20,559 nt of DNA from Chara braunii (lineage: Eukaryota; Streptophyta; Charophyceae; Charales; Characeae). The translations under genes were made by a program, and so were the position numbers. This document shows positions 1 to 8,563 of this stretch, piece by piece (positions within the stretch are counted from its first letter, which is position 1; each line of letters opens with the position of its first letter). The notes under the pieces were generated by a model. The model saw only the letters and a list, made by a program, of their open reading frames with translations, had not been told where the DNA came from and searched no databases. The stretch is taken from assembly GCA_003427395.1 (NCBI GenBank), contig BFEA01000315.1:1383893-1404451 (forward strand), given 5' to 3'.

Positions 1-585
1 CTAACCAGCCCAGGTAAATTCAATCTTGTGTCTAATCTGACAACGGTGGCCTTTTCAGCCCAGGGTGGCCTGATAGCCTTCAGGGATCCCCCACTGCGGG
101 GCATCCCTTCGTGCCTTTTTTTTTTTTTTTTTTTGAGAGTTTTAACACTTTTTTTTTATATACAAGCCGAAAAACGGGCTCGGCATCCCTTGACAAAAGT
201 TGTGGTGTGTCTCCCGACTAAGAGGGCATCATGGGCTCCAAGACGGAAGGGAGACACAGCAGGCTTAAACAAACGGCTCAGATTAAAAAACGGGCAGGGA
301 AGAAAACATAACAAAGCTACACACTGCCAAGTCGCCCCACGTGGCAAGGCACGGGCCAAGCTTTTTTTTTTTTTTTTTTTTTTTTTGACCGAGCTTTTCC
401 TCTCTTCGTGTCTTGCGCTCCTCCCTCATTGCCTCGTCATCCCAGCGTCCTTACATTACCAGTCATTATCTCTTTTTTTTTTGTTTTTTTTTTTTGTAAC
501 CTAGTTCCTATTTTAGTGTTAGTTCCTCTGCTCTTTTTATAATTCCCCTTTCCCCTATCTTAAGCCGCCACTGTCTCAAAAACAA
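1..585. other. T-rich non-coding stretch
   Basis: No exon-like or recognisable coding sequence is visible. Long T runs lie at 116-134 and 362-386, with shorter ones at 471-495. Open frames across here encode mostly runs of Phe or Lys and are by-products of these tracts. The T runs could be the A-tails of minus-strand retroposons, but I could not find matching target-site duplications. Confidence 0.6.
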
Positions 586-599
586 CTATACAACATTCA

Positions 600-1066
600 A
601 AATGTATCTGGAACTGGTAATGGTCCCGATACATTGATCGGAATGTATCTGGGCTGCTATGCGGACTAGATTATTGCAGAAGGTTGTATATTGGCGTGAG
701 GCCCTGTGGCCGTTGGATTGTCGAGATCTATGGGCCCCGAACTGGAAAAGGGAGATGAGTAACATAGCTATAGATTGAGAGAAGATTAAAGCTTTTTTTT
801 TAATATAAAAAAAGGCAGAGCCTGCTCCTATCAACCAAGCTGGTAGTGAAACCTCTCTCTTTTTCTTTTTTTTTTTTGAATAACTTCATTGTGAACGCCC
901 TCCATGTTGAGGCTGATCGGAGCAACCTCTGAATTGAGGTCTTACCGTCGGCCTCGCTCCCCTCATCATGGTCCCAATACATCCAGAGAGTTCTGTCAGG
1001 GAATTCGAAATGTATCTGGTCCTCTCCTCCGCCGAGGTACATTTCGAAGGCTGTGCGATGGAGCAA
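600..1066. repeat. Diverged repeat modules with a short hairpin
   Basis: The motif AATGTATCTGG and a TGGTCCCRATACAT block occur near 600-660 and again near 968-1020, so two diverged modules of one repeat lie about 370 bp apart. Arms at 1004-1017 and 1035-1048 (TTCGAAATGTAYCT) form a 14-bp hairpin with one wobble pair. The minus frame over 800-1066 reads as an ordinary, non-repetitive protein (it includes RTLWMYWDHDEG) but matches no family I know. It may be a remnant of a mobile-element protein. That is a guess. Confidence 0.4.
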
Positions 1067-1127
1067 GAGGCCCCCTGTGTTTGTTTTGGTCCCTCTGCTC
1101 CACGGCCGAGTAGCTGCACCTGCTTTA

Positions 1128-1208
1128 AACCTAGGCTACCAGCCGGGCCGCCCGGGTCACCTTGTTTTCCTGGGCGGCCCGGCCGTGCAAGGACCAGGGA
1201 AGGTCCCA
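1128..1208 (-). repeat. End fragment of the GGCTACCAG foldback element
   Basis: CTAGGCTACCAG followed by GC-rich sequence, GGTCACC, CGGCCGTGCAAGG and ACCAGGGAAGGTC matches, in reverse, the right end of the fuller elements at 3309-3594 and 11596-11881. Only this end is present and it runs into an A-rich tract. The piece GCCGTGCAAGGACCAGGG is repeated at 1264-1281, where it abuts a retrozyme-like palindrome. Confidence 0.6.
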
Positions 1209-1283
1209 GCCAAAAAAAAAACAAAAAAAAAAAGATAAAAAGAAAGAAGGAACGAGTTTTGGAGCCGTGCAAGGACCAGGGAA

Positions 1284-1410
1284 GGTCACAGCCCCTCGTT
1301 TGTTGTCCTCTTCTCTCTCTCTGCCTACGGTTTTACCGGGCAGTTCTGTTTTACCGTAGGCAGAGAGAGAGAAGAGGACAACAAACGAGGGGCTGTGACA
1401 AACTGTTTAC
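1284..1410. repeat. Palindrome of two head-to-head retrozyme tails
   Basis: A plus-strand tail (GTCACAGCCCCTCG to GGGCAGTTCTGTTTT) is followed at once by its inverted copy (ACCGTAGGCAGAG to TGTGACAAACTGTTT). This gives arms of about 45 bp around a loop of about 20 bases. The same tail lies just 3' of the hammerhead in the 15610-15852 and 18843-19062 copies. No CTGATGA or GAAA core remains, so these are ribozyme-less pieces. The right side runs into (AT)n at 1411-1426. Confidence 0.7.
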
Positions 1411-1440
1411 ATATATATATATATATGTCGTCAGAGAGAT

Positions 1441-1559
1441 ATAGGCCCTCGCCACACCACCGCCGTTACTATTCATAATAGTGACGGATGCATCTTGCCG
1501 ATCTCTGCGGGTACATGCACTCTCACTTCTTTCGTTCGACAGTGGTGTGGCGAGGCCCA
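1441..1559. repeat. Foldback element with a nested hairpin
   Basis: ATAGGCCCTCGCCACACCAC at the left and GTGGTGTGGCGAGGCCCAT at the right are near-perfect inverted ends around about 80 bp. Inside, CCGTTACTATT (1463-1473) and AATAGTGACGG (1477-1487) form a second hairpin with a CAT loop. The size and ends fit a MITE or foldback element. No protein is encoded. Confidence 0.55.
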
Positions 1560-1560
1560 T

Positions 1561-1706
1561 AGAAAGGACGACGGCCTTGATATCATTGTCGAACTGACGG
1601 CTCCGAGGTAGTTCAGAATTATTTGCTTAAAAAAAACAGGGAATTATTTGCTGTCATTTTGGTAATGCCGTCTGGATTCGAACAAAGGTATGCATTTCAA
1701 TCGTTC
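1561..1706 (-). repeat. SINE-like sequence with B-box
   Basis: Read on the minus strand, GTTCGAATCC (1683-1674) matches the pol III B-box consensus. The far end, GATATCAAGGCCGTCGTCC, resembles the end of a second copy at 14733-14830, whose B-box is GTTCGAATGC. Shared internal and end sequence in two places suggests a tRNA-derived SINE family. No clear A-box was seen, so the pol III origin is inferred. Confidence 0.45.
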
Positions 1707-2036
1707 ATGGCTGTATGGGCGGTCAGATACATTTACGATTTACTTGATTTTTTTTGACCCACTGAGGTGTACCCACTGAGGGCATACTCACACTAGGACT
1801 CTTTTACTTCAATTTTTTGACGTTATTGCGGCGAGATAAATCCACGTCTGGCTGTATGGGCGGTCAGATACATTTACGATTTACTTACATTTTTTTGACG
1901 TAATTGCGGCGAGATACATCCACATCTGGCTGTATAGGCGGTCAGACACATTTACGATTTACTTGATTTTTTTTGACGTGATTGCGGCGAGATACATCCG
2001 CATCTGGCTGTACAGGCGGTCAGATACATTTACGAT
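1690..2036 (+). repeat. 78-bp tandem array
   Basis: Units contain GGCTGTATGGGCGGTCAGA, TACATTTACGATTTACTTG, a T run and GACGTNATTGCGGCGAGATA. The CTGTAY anchor occurs at 1711, 1852, 1930 and 2008, giving spacings of 141, 78 and 78. The first spacing contains an insertion. It is a small satellite-like array with no evident coding content. Confidence 0.75.
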
Positions 2037-2171
2037 GGTGCCTGTGTGAGTACGGCCTGAGCCAGGCTCGTCGGTGTCTTTCTTGTTTCCTTCCTTCACG
2101 ACTCGTACCCTCTCCTTTTCTTGTCTTGGACCTCGCTCCACTACTCACCAAATGGTCAAAACGAGTGGTCA

Positions 2172-2330
2172 AAACGAGAATGAATCTTCCGCTAGAACAT
2201 GGACGGATACACCATCGCCATTCAAACGAGAATGAATCTTCCGCTAGAACATGGGCAGATACACCATCGCCATACAAACGAGAATGAATCTTCCGCTAGA
2301 ACATGGAAAGATACACCATCGCCATATTTT
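2172..2330 (+). repeat. Three-copy 52-bp tandem array
   Basis: CGAGAATGAATCTTCCGCT begins at 2175, 2227 and 2279, an exact 52-bp period, and the copies differ at a few bases. Because 52 is not a multiple of three, any frame crossing it shifts between units, which argues against coding. A diverged inverted unit with its GTGGAGCGAG flank lies at 5440-5545. Confidence 0.8.
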
Positions 2331-2461
2331 TTGTGTTTTATGCATCCGGAGAGTAGTGGAGCGAGCCCCCCTCTCTCCTGCCTTGCCAGTCTCCTTTGCT
2401 TTTTTTTTTTTTGTTCCCCTCTCCTTTGCCTACTTTGGTAGCATGTCAAACCTGAAATTAC

Positions 2462-2568
2462 GGTTCACCATTTCTTGATTTATGCGTGTCATCCTTGAAA
2501 GCGCAGGGGCCATTTGCTAATCTACCCTTCTCTGTATCGTTCCAATTTTAACGGATGTCCCGAAGGAC
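2462..2568 (-). ncRNA. U6 snRNA-like sequence A (variant or pseudogene)
   Basis: On the minus strand the sequence follows plant U6 in order: 5' hairpin GTCC-TTCG-GGAC, ACATCCGTTAAAATTGGAACG, ATACAGAGA, GATTAGC, ATGGCCCCTGCGC, AAGGATGACACGCATAAATC and AAGAAATGGT. Against my memory of plant U6 it has about 5 extra bases between ACAGAGA and AGC, 2 after AGC, and 4 (TTTC) in the apical loop of the internal stem-loop. The 3' end diverges (GGTGAACC instead of GGTCC) and no T4 pol III terminator follows. A retro-derived pseudogene is most likely. An unusual functional U6 is not excluded, because copy B has insertions at the same two main sites. Confidence 0.8.
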
Positions 2569-2935
2569 TCCTTTGCATTTTTTTTATTTTACTCCTTTGC
2601 ATTTTTTTTTTATTTTACTCCTTTGCATTTTTTGTAACTCCTTTGCTTTTTTTTTTAACTCCTTTGCAATTTTTTTTTTTTTTTACTCCTTTGCATTTTT
2701 TGGTTGAGGCCGATGGCCTTGCGGTATAATATAATTGAAGTGATAATATTTCATAAAAACAAATAGAATTTATTTTACTCCTTTGCATTTTTTTTTTTAA
2801 CTCCTTTGCATTTTTTTTTTAACTCCTTTGCATTTTTTTTTTTAACTCCTTTGCATTTTTTTTACTAACTCCTTCGCATTTTTTTTTTTAACTCCTTTGC
2901 ATTTTTTAAAATTTTACTCCGTTGCATTTTTTGGT
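2567..2935 (-). repeat. 13-unit ATGCAAAGGAGT array upstream of U6 copy A
   Basis: ACTCCTTTGCA followed by a T run starts at 2567, 2591, 2617, 2637, 2658 and 2685, then at 2777, 2800, 2822, 2845, 2868, 2891 and 2916. Spacings are 20-27 bp in the first block and 22-25 bp in the second. Each block is followed by a GGCCGATGGCCTTGCGGTA segment (about 2708 and 2939), giving a higher-order period near 231 bp. On the minus strand, the sense of U6 copy A, the motif is ATGCAAAGGAGT, and the first unit overlaps the U6 5' end. ATGCAAA resembles the octamer element of vertebrate snRNA enhancers. Any regulatory role here is speculation. Confidence 0.8.
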
Positions 2936-3308
2936 TAAGGCCGATGGCCTTGCGGTATAATATAATTGAAGTGATAAATTTCATAAAAACAAACAAAATC
3001 GATTAAAAGAACAGATGGAAGTGGAGCGAGACCCCGTCTCGATTTTTCGATAAAAAAACAGATCGAATTTATTTAAAGTGATTCAGCAGCTGAGAGACCG
3101 AAGATTCCAGCAGAGTTAAGGCGAGTAAAGTTTTTTTTTTTTTTTTTTTTNTTTTTTTTTCCCTCCTCTCTTTTGTCTGTAGTTGGAGAAACCACTCACA
3201 CACAATAAGCATGCAATTTTTTTTTATTTTTTTTTTTGTGAATACCAACAAGAACTATGTGAGTATGAGAGGCAACTCAGTCGTTCCATTCGAAATTGAC
3301 AAACGATT

Positions 3309-3594
3309 TAGGCTACCAGAGTGGCCCGGGGCTACTTGCCCGGCCGGGCCCAAAAAAAATAAAAAAAATAAAAAATAAAAAACATTTTTTAACTTTATTT
3401 TTTATTTTAACTATAGTAAAGAATTTCGATGTGACCGTGAGCCAAAAGTTGTTCAGTTTATTTTTCTGCATAACATAGTTTTTTTAACTTTTTTTTCGTT
3501 TTTTTTTTTTTTTGGGCTACGACCTTCCCTGTTCCTTGCACGGCCGGGCCGTCCGGGGAAATAGGGTGACCCGGGCGGCCCGGCTGGTAGCCTA
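3309..3594 (+). mobile_element. Non-autonomous foldback element (GGCTACCAG family), copy 1
   Basis: The ends are inverted: TAGGCTACCAG at 3309 and CTGGTAGCCTA ending at 3594. TA flanks both sides, consistent with a TA target duplication. GC-rich ends (CCCGGCCGGGCCC and ACGGCCGGGCCGTCCGG) surround an AT-rich middle with opposing A and T tracts. No transposase is encoded. About 286 bp with short inverted ends and TA flanks suggests a MITE-type element. The superfamily cannot be told from this. Confidence 0.6.
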
Positions 3595-3776
3595 GACAAT
3601 GAAACCCCTTTTTTTTTTTTTTTTTTTCCTCTATCTAGCGTTAGCTTATTAGACAAGAAATGCTTGTGCATGGCAGCATCTAACACACAGCTTGGCTTGT
3701 TCTCTTCCTGCTCTTCCTCCTCTCTCTTTCTCTGTCTCTTCTATAATACTATACTCTGCCATGGAGATGTGTGCAG

Positions 3777-3872
3777 GTGAAGATCTATGGTGCGATCAGA
3801 CTAAGTAGTGGTGAGCGCGAAGCATTGATCAAACAACATAGGGCACAGGCACGTAAGCAGCGAATTTTGCAG
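3777..3872 (+). CDS. Coiled-coil gene, exon a (copy 1)
   Basis: This 96-nt internal exon lies between TGTGCAG and GTAAGG. It is open from the first base (phase 0) and encodes 32 residues, VKIYGAIRLSSGEREA then LIKQHRAQARKQRILQ. The second half is rich in Arg, Lys and Gln with spaced Leu and Ile, as in a coiled coil. A pyrimidine-rich stretch lies upstream at 3710-3755. The next exon is at 4907. I do not recognise the protein. An identical exon sits at 12064-12159. Confidence 0.6.
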
Positions 3873-3992
3873 GTAAGGTATTCTTTTCAAGATTTTAGCA
3901 AACGCTGCTCCGCCCGATCAGTATTTAATATTTATCTGCTTTTCTTGTCTGAGAGCAATGACCATTTGACCCTTTTTTTTTGGTGTTCCTCT

Positions 3993-4023
3993 TTTAGGGT
4001 TTAGGGTTTAGGGTTTAGGGTTT
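3993..4023 (+). repeat. Interstitial telomere repeat (TTTAGGG)4
   Basis: Four perfect TTTAGGG units plus TTT lie inside the intron between exons a and b. TTTAGGG is the plant-type telomere repeat, also used by some other protists. The tract recurs in the second 2.2-kb copy at 12280-12310. Confidence 0.9.
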
Positions 4024-4124
4024 GTCACTCCATACCTCTGTACCTCTTTTTTCTTCTCCTTCACAAATGGTTAACAGGTAACCTCACTTTTCACCCCTAG
4101 GGTAACCTTCTCTCCCTTGAGTGC

Positions 4125-4625
<501 letters not shown>

Positions 4626-4906
4626 ATTTTGTTGTGGCTTGTATGTTCTGAAGTAGAAGTTCACTTCCCATGGTATAGGAATTGAAAAAAATCACACTTG
4701 CTCCCTGCCTCCTGTGAAATGCCAGAGGCCAGCCCACCTCGAGCTGTTAGTTGATTGTGATTGCACAACGATGAGGGTTCCCTTCCCTTCTCTGGATGCT
4801 GGAATGCATAAGGGAAACAATCGATTGATCTTCTCACTCGTTACCTGTTATTTTGTGCAAAAAACCGTTGAGCCGACCTTCCGCTGGAACTGCGTGGTGC
4901 TTCCAG

Positions 4907-5002
4907 GTACGGAGTCAGGAGGTACTTCTTTCCGCAAGGAGAGCTCGGGAGATGGAGAAGGCATCCCTGAAGAGAAAGCGTGAAGCACGCAAACAAATGC
5001 AT
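4907..5002 (+). CDS. Coiled-coil gene, exon b (copy 1)
   Basis: A second 96-nt phase-0 exon, bounded by TTCCAG and GTGAGT. It encodes 32 residues, VRSQEVLLSARRAREM then EKASLKRKREARKQMH, very basic and with coiled-coil character. It has the same length and phase as exon a, so losing or duplicating either would keep the reading frame. Its function is unknown. An identical exon is at 13194-13289. Confidence 0.65.
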
Positions 5003-5325
5003 GTGAGTGCGGTTCAATTCTAGCTGCCTATCTGTTTTGTTTATGTAAGCACTGAAAGTTGTTTGAATTATTTGATTGTTTTCTGGATTAGTATTCACAA
5101 ATAATATATGACCATTTGAACGAATTATATACTCAATGAAATTACAAGCTCTTCGTAAATAAAGAAGTGTTCTTTCTAAATGAATAATAGCGATTTCTTT
5201 TCGTAATCCGTACAGATATGGCTGAAAGTCTGAGGGGTAGGTGTACGATTACCAAAATGTGCCTTTGTACTTAGTAAGCACGTGATTGCACCGAAAGGTC
5301 TGTGCAATAACACTGCCCTTTTTCT

Positions 5326-5326
<1 letters not shown>

Positions 5327-5360
<34 letters not shown>
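5327..5360 (+). repeat. 34-bp poly(C) tract at the duplication edge
   Basis: An uninterrupted C run begins at the position where the second copy has only 15 C (13614-13628) before diverging. Homologous sequence ends here. Poly(C) this long is prone to sequencing and assembly error. Confidence 0.85.
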
Positions 5361-5362
<2 letters not shown>

Positions 5363-5363
5363 C

Positions 5364-5386
5364 TGGCCTAGCTCAGTTGGTACACC
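5364..5386 (+). other. tRNA-like 5' segment (A-box)
   Basis: TGGCCTAGCTCAGTTGGTA resembles the acceptor-to-D-arm region of a tRNA, including an A-box. No anticodon arm or B-box follows, so this is not a tRNA gene. It may be the head of a tRNA-derived SINE cut by the poly(C) edge. Confidence 0.35.
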
Positions 5387-5439
5387 GAAGACACACCCAT
5401 GAATTGTTGAAGTGCGGACCATGGTCCTCTACTCTCCAC

Positions 5440-5545
5440 GTGCACAAACGACAAAAAATTATGGCGGTGTATCTTTCTATGTTCTAGCGTCAGATTCATT
5501 CTCCTTTTGCACATTCGGAATGTAGTAGTGGAGCGAGGTCCCATA
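5440..5545 (-). repeat. Inverted diverged copy of the 52-bp unit and its flank
   Basis: GGTGTATCTTTCTATGTTCT, AGCGTCAGATTCATTCTCC and then GTAGTGGAGCGAGGTCC match, in reverse, the unit at 2279-2330. GTGGAGCGAG also occurs at 2356 and 3016, and its reverse complement at 2130. This is a dispersed repeat carrying one unit, not a tandem array. Confidence 0.6.
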
Positions 5546-6452
5546 ACTTGTTGAAGTCCAGCCTGAGCTCCAATTCAAAGGGAATCAGATGAGGAAAAAT
5601 TTCGACGTTTCTCTGTCGCCAGCAAATTCAGGTGACGGGTAGCACAGGTTCATTAGGAGGTACGGTTCCATTAGCACACGAGTCATGGCCTATTATGACC
5701 TGTGGGGCACTGTAAGAGAAGGAAGAAAAGTAATTTTTAGGACTTGAAAAAAAAAAAAATGGCGACGACGTGACGTCACATTTCCCAAGATGGAAGGAGG
5801 CCGACTTTTGAAAGTGCTGCGGTCACACTAATAACCCTCCCGTCTCCCCCGTCTCCTCCCCCTGCTCCCCATCGAGCCAATGCCTGATCAGGACAGAGTG
5901 GTACATGACTGTTGCAGTCTTGCGTACCACAGCGAGGGGAGTCGCTTTGTGTGCCTGATGGGACTCCCTTCTCTGACCGTTGCCATGCCGAAGTGTTCGT
6001 TTCGTATATTTTGAGAGAAATAAAGTACTGGATGGGGTTAACAATTGACGGGGAAAAAGAAGGCAGTCAAAACCGTGCCCTTTGAGTACTCGATTTTTTT
6101 TTATCTTTTGAAGAGCTGCCAATCAAAATGAGTCTTTCTATTTTCTTTTCCCGCCTCCCATTCTTGGGAACTGAAAAGAAAGCACACACAAAAAAAAAAA
6201 CACCGCTTCTGAATATAAATCCCTTGCAGTTTCGCTGCCATCCGATTCTCCTGCATCAGTGGTTGGACGATGTCCCGCAGATGTCCCACAGGTGTTTGTG
6301 GGACACGGTTTACGTTACTCCTTTGCTAGTGGAGCCGTGCTCTAGGGCTAAACCGGTAGCAGAGTTTGAAAAACCGACGTAGTGGCAAAAATTGAAAATG
6401 TGTTGAATTGCCTCCGCGATTTATTTCGTCGTTCAAGATTTTTTTTTTTTTT
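5546..6452. other. Gene-free stretch
   Basis: I found no exon with credible splice sites and no RNA gene. A GCGACGACGTGACGTCACA segment at about 5762 contains the palindrome TGACGTCA, a CRE/bZIP-type core, without a gene that would give it meaning. Two short A runs (5748-5759 and 6188-6200) are present. Confidence 0.5.
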
Positions 6453-6628
6453 TGGTCAATATTTTTCCTGGAAAGACCAGGAGCAAATATACGGACCCTC
6501 AAATTCTCAAAAACTTTGACGCATTCTTGGATTTATTTCGCCTGAGTACTTCTCTCGTTCGCCCACAAATGGCACAGTGGCAAAACTGCAGCATGCACCC
6601 GATCGGCGCGATAATTGTTTAACGGTCA

Positions 6629-6686
<58 letters not shown>

Positions 6687-6765
6687 GATAGTTTTCCTGG
6701 AAAGATCACGACCTAATCTACCGACCCTCAAATTTTCAGAATTTTCTGTCAATTCTTCTGAGCGC
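6453..6765 (+). repeat. Diverged 229-bp duplication with a (TA)n tract
   Basis: TTTTCCTGGAAAGAYCA and ACCCTCAAATTYTCA occur near 6465-6510 and again near 6693-6740, showing an old direct duplication. (AT)n occupies about 6632-6682 between the two copies. Confidence 0.65.
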
Positions 6766-6890
6766 AAAAAATTGCCAAAGTGGCCACGTGAAAATTGTAG
6801 GACTAGGCCCCCGCGTTTTTGGCCTCTAGTTGCCATCCTCCCTCAAAACCCGCCCGAACTCACCGGGAGGGCTATTTCCTGGATGCATGG

Positions 6891-7018
6891 CCCGAAGGGT
6901 CATTTTATTTATATACCCGGGCTGGTCGAGACAGGCCTAGGTAGTATTGGTTTCATGGATGGATGTCCCGAAGGACATGTTGCCTGTGTCTTTACCAGCC
7001 CGGGCAAATAAATAAAAC
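6891..7018. repeat. Foldback element containing U6-type UUCG hairpins
   Basis: Outer arms at 6903-6936 and 6982-7018 pair (TTTTATTTATAT, CCCGGGCTGGT and GACAGGC with their complements). The loop holds ATGTCC-CGAA-GGACAT (6963-6978), on the minus strand a 6-bp hairpin with a UUCG loop equal to the U6 5' hairpin plus ACATCC. A related hairpin, ATGGCCCGAAGGGTCAT, lies at 6891-6907. Confidence 0.55.
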
Positions 7019-7365
7019 GGGAACTAAAATGGGAAATAAAATGGAGAATTGACTGATTTATTCTGTCTTCTTCCCTCCCCCCCCCCGGTTTAACTCGGGT
7101 CCCTATTCGGTGGGACCGCCACGTGCTGCGAACTGGACACAACGTCGCCGGGAAGTTAGGGACCCAAAGTGCCGTAGTCTATCTTTCAACAGTCAATGGG
7201 TGTGCCAATTAATTCTTTACCTTCAAAAAAAAACTCGCTTGTCAATTAATTCTTATCTTGACGGTCCGATCATGTTATTAATTGGGATGCTTTGAATCAT
7301 GTGGGGAAATGTTGCTGCCGGGAACGTACCTAGATCGATATGCCATCAGGTGCATGAGCCCATGC

Positions 7366-7889
7366 ACCCTCAAACCCTAAAACACAAAACCTAAAACTCG
7401 CAACCCCCAACCCCCCAAAATCCCGAACCCCAAACCCCTGAACTCCAAACCTAAATGGTAAACCCTACCCCCAAAACCCTAAGCCCTAAACCTTAAACCA
7501 TTCACACCCTAAACCCTACACCACCGTTAACCCTAAAATCCTAAACACCGCAAAACCCTACAACCCTGAACCCTAAAACTGCAAAACCGTAAAACCCTAA
7601 AGCCTTCACCATTCAGCGTTAACGCTAAAATCCTAAACACCGCAAAACCCTACAACCGAAACCCTTTAACTGCGAAACCATAAAACCCTAAACCCTAGGC
7701 CATTCACCGTTAACCCTAAAACCCTAAACCCTAACCGTTAACCCTAAACCCTAACCGTTAACCCTAAAACCCTAAACCCTAACCCTAAACCCTAAACCAT
7801 TCACCGTAAACCCTAAAATCCTACACACCGCAAAACCCTACAACCCTAAACCCTAAAACTGCAAAACCCTACAACCCTAAACCCTAAAC
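7366..7889 (-). repeat. Degenerate telomeric tract (CCCTAAA)n
   Basis: About 520 bp consist mainly of CCCTAAA, ACCCTAAAA, CCGTTAACCCTAAA and CGCAAAACCCTACAACC variants. The best-ordered part is 7690-7800. The sequence is degenerate and lies inside the contig, so it is an interstitial site, not a chromosome end. A GGTGCATG/CATGCACC hairpin abuts its left side. Confidence 0.9.
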
Positions 7890-7987
7890 GCCCGATGTTG
7901 TTGTTTTCTGACTATTTCATGTGGTTGAGTGACTGTCCATTGCTACTTTCTCTAAACCCCCCTTCCCTTAAGGAAATCTATTTTAAC

Positions 7988-8187
7988 CAAGTAAAACCCC
8001 TGGTAAAACCCCTGGTAACCCCCCCTGGTAACCCCCCCTTGGTAACCCCCCCTGGTAACCCCCCCTGGTAAAAAACCCTGGTAAAAACCCCTGGTAAAAA
8101 ACCCCTGGTAAAAACCCCTGGTAAAAAACCCTGGTAAAAAACCCTGGTAAAAAACCCTGGTAAAAGGCCCTGGTAAAAAACCGTGGT
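7988..8187 (+). repeat. CCCTGGTAAA minisatellite
   Basis: About 15 units of CCTGGTAA with variable C or A runs repeat every 12-15 bp. The left part is C-rich (CCCCCCTGGTAA) and the right part A-rich (AAAAACCCTGGTAA). Minus-strand frames give Phe-Tyr-Gln-Gly repeats, which I regard as a by-product. Confidence 0.9.
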
Positions 8188-8415
8188 AACTTTTCAAGAC
8201 ATTGAGTTGCTGGAGGATAACTCTTGTGATAATTTTTTCCGATCAGACAAATGGAAGGGAGCTGTAATATGTGGCCCATTTGGGGGAATGGGACACGGTG
8301 ATAATTGTTGGCAGCCAAAAAAAAAAGGTCTCGAAACTCCAAGCCTGAAACCGAAGACCGAAATATGAGATGGTTAAGAGATGCGGTGTTGTGGGGCGGT
8401 GGGGGGATGTGACAG

Positions 8416-8545
8416 GGATGCAATGGAATGGACAAAGATGAGAGAAGAGGCTCGGGAGCGGCGGCAACGGCAGCTCCAAAGCCGTCTTGAGAGACTGAAT
8501 GGGATGTCTGCCAACTGCAATGTCGTGTCACGCATAAAGAAGAAG
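8416..8545 (+). CDS. Candidate coiled-coil exon c
   Basis: An open stretch encodes MEWTKMREEARERRQRQLQ then SRLERLNGMSANCNVVSRIK, a basic coiled-coil segment like exons a and b. It lies on the same strand between the two copies of those exons. The boundaries are uncertain: GACAG at 8411-8415 is a possible acceptor, and AAG before GTTAGC at 8546 a possible weak donor. The acceptor lacks a pyrimidine tract and would begin in phase 1, unlike the other exons. AAAG at 8436 would restore phase 0. The frame stops at 8563. Confidence 0.4.
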
Positions 8546-8563
8546 GTTAGCTCCAAGATTTAA

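Noticed and set aside
1690-2330. CRISPR-like array
   Set aside because: The units are contiguous tandem repeats without unique spacers, in a eukaryotic setting.
5364-5430. tRNA gene
   Set aside because: Only the D-arm-like start is present. There is no anticodon arm, T-arm or B-box.
7952-8531. 182-residue minus frame with FYQGFLPG repeats
   Set aside because: The repeated part is the CCCTGGTAAA minisatellite. The remainder is antisense to candidate exon c, and nothing in it is recognised.
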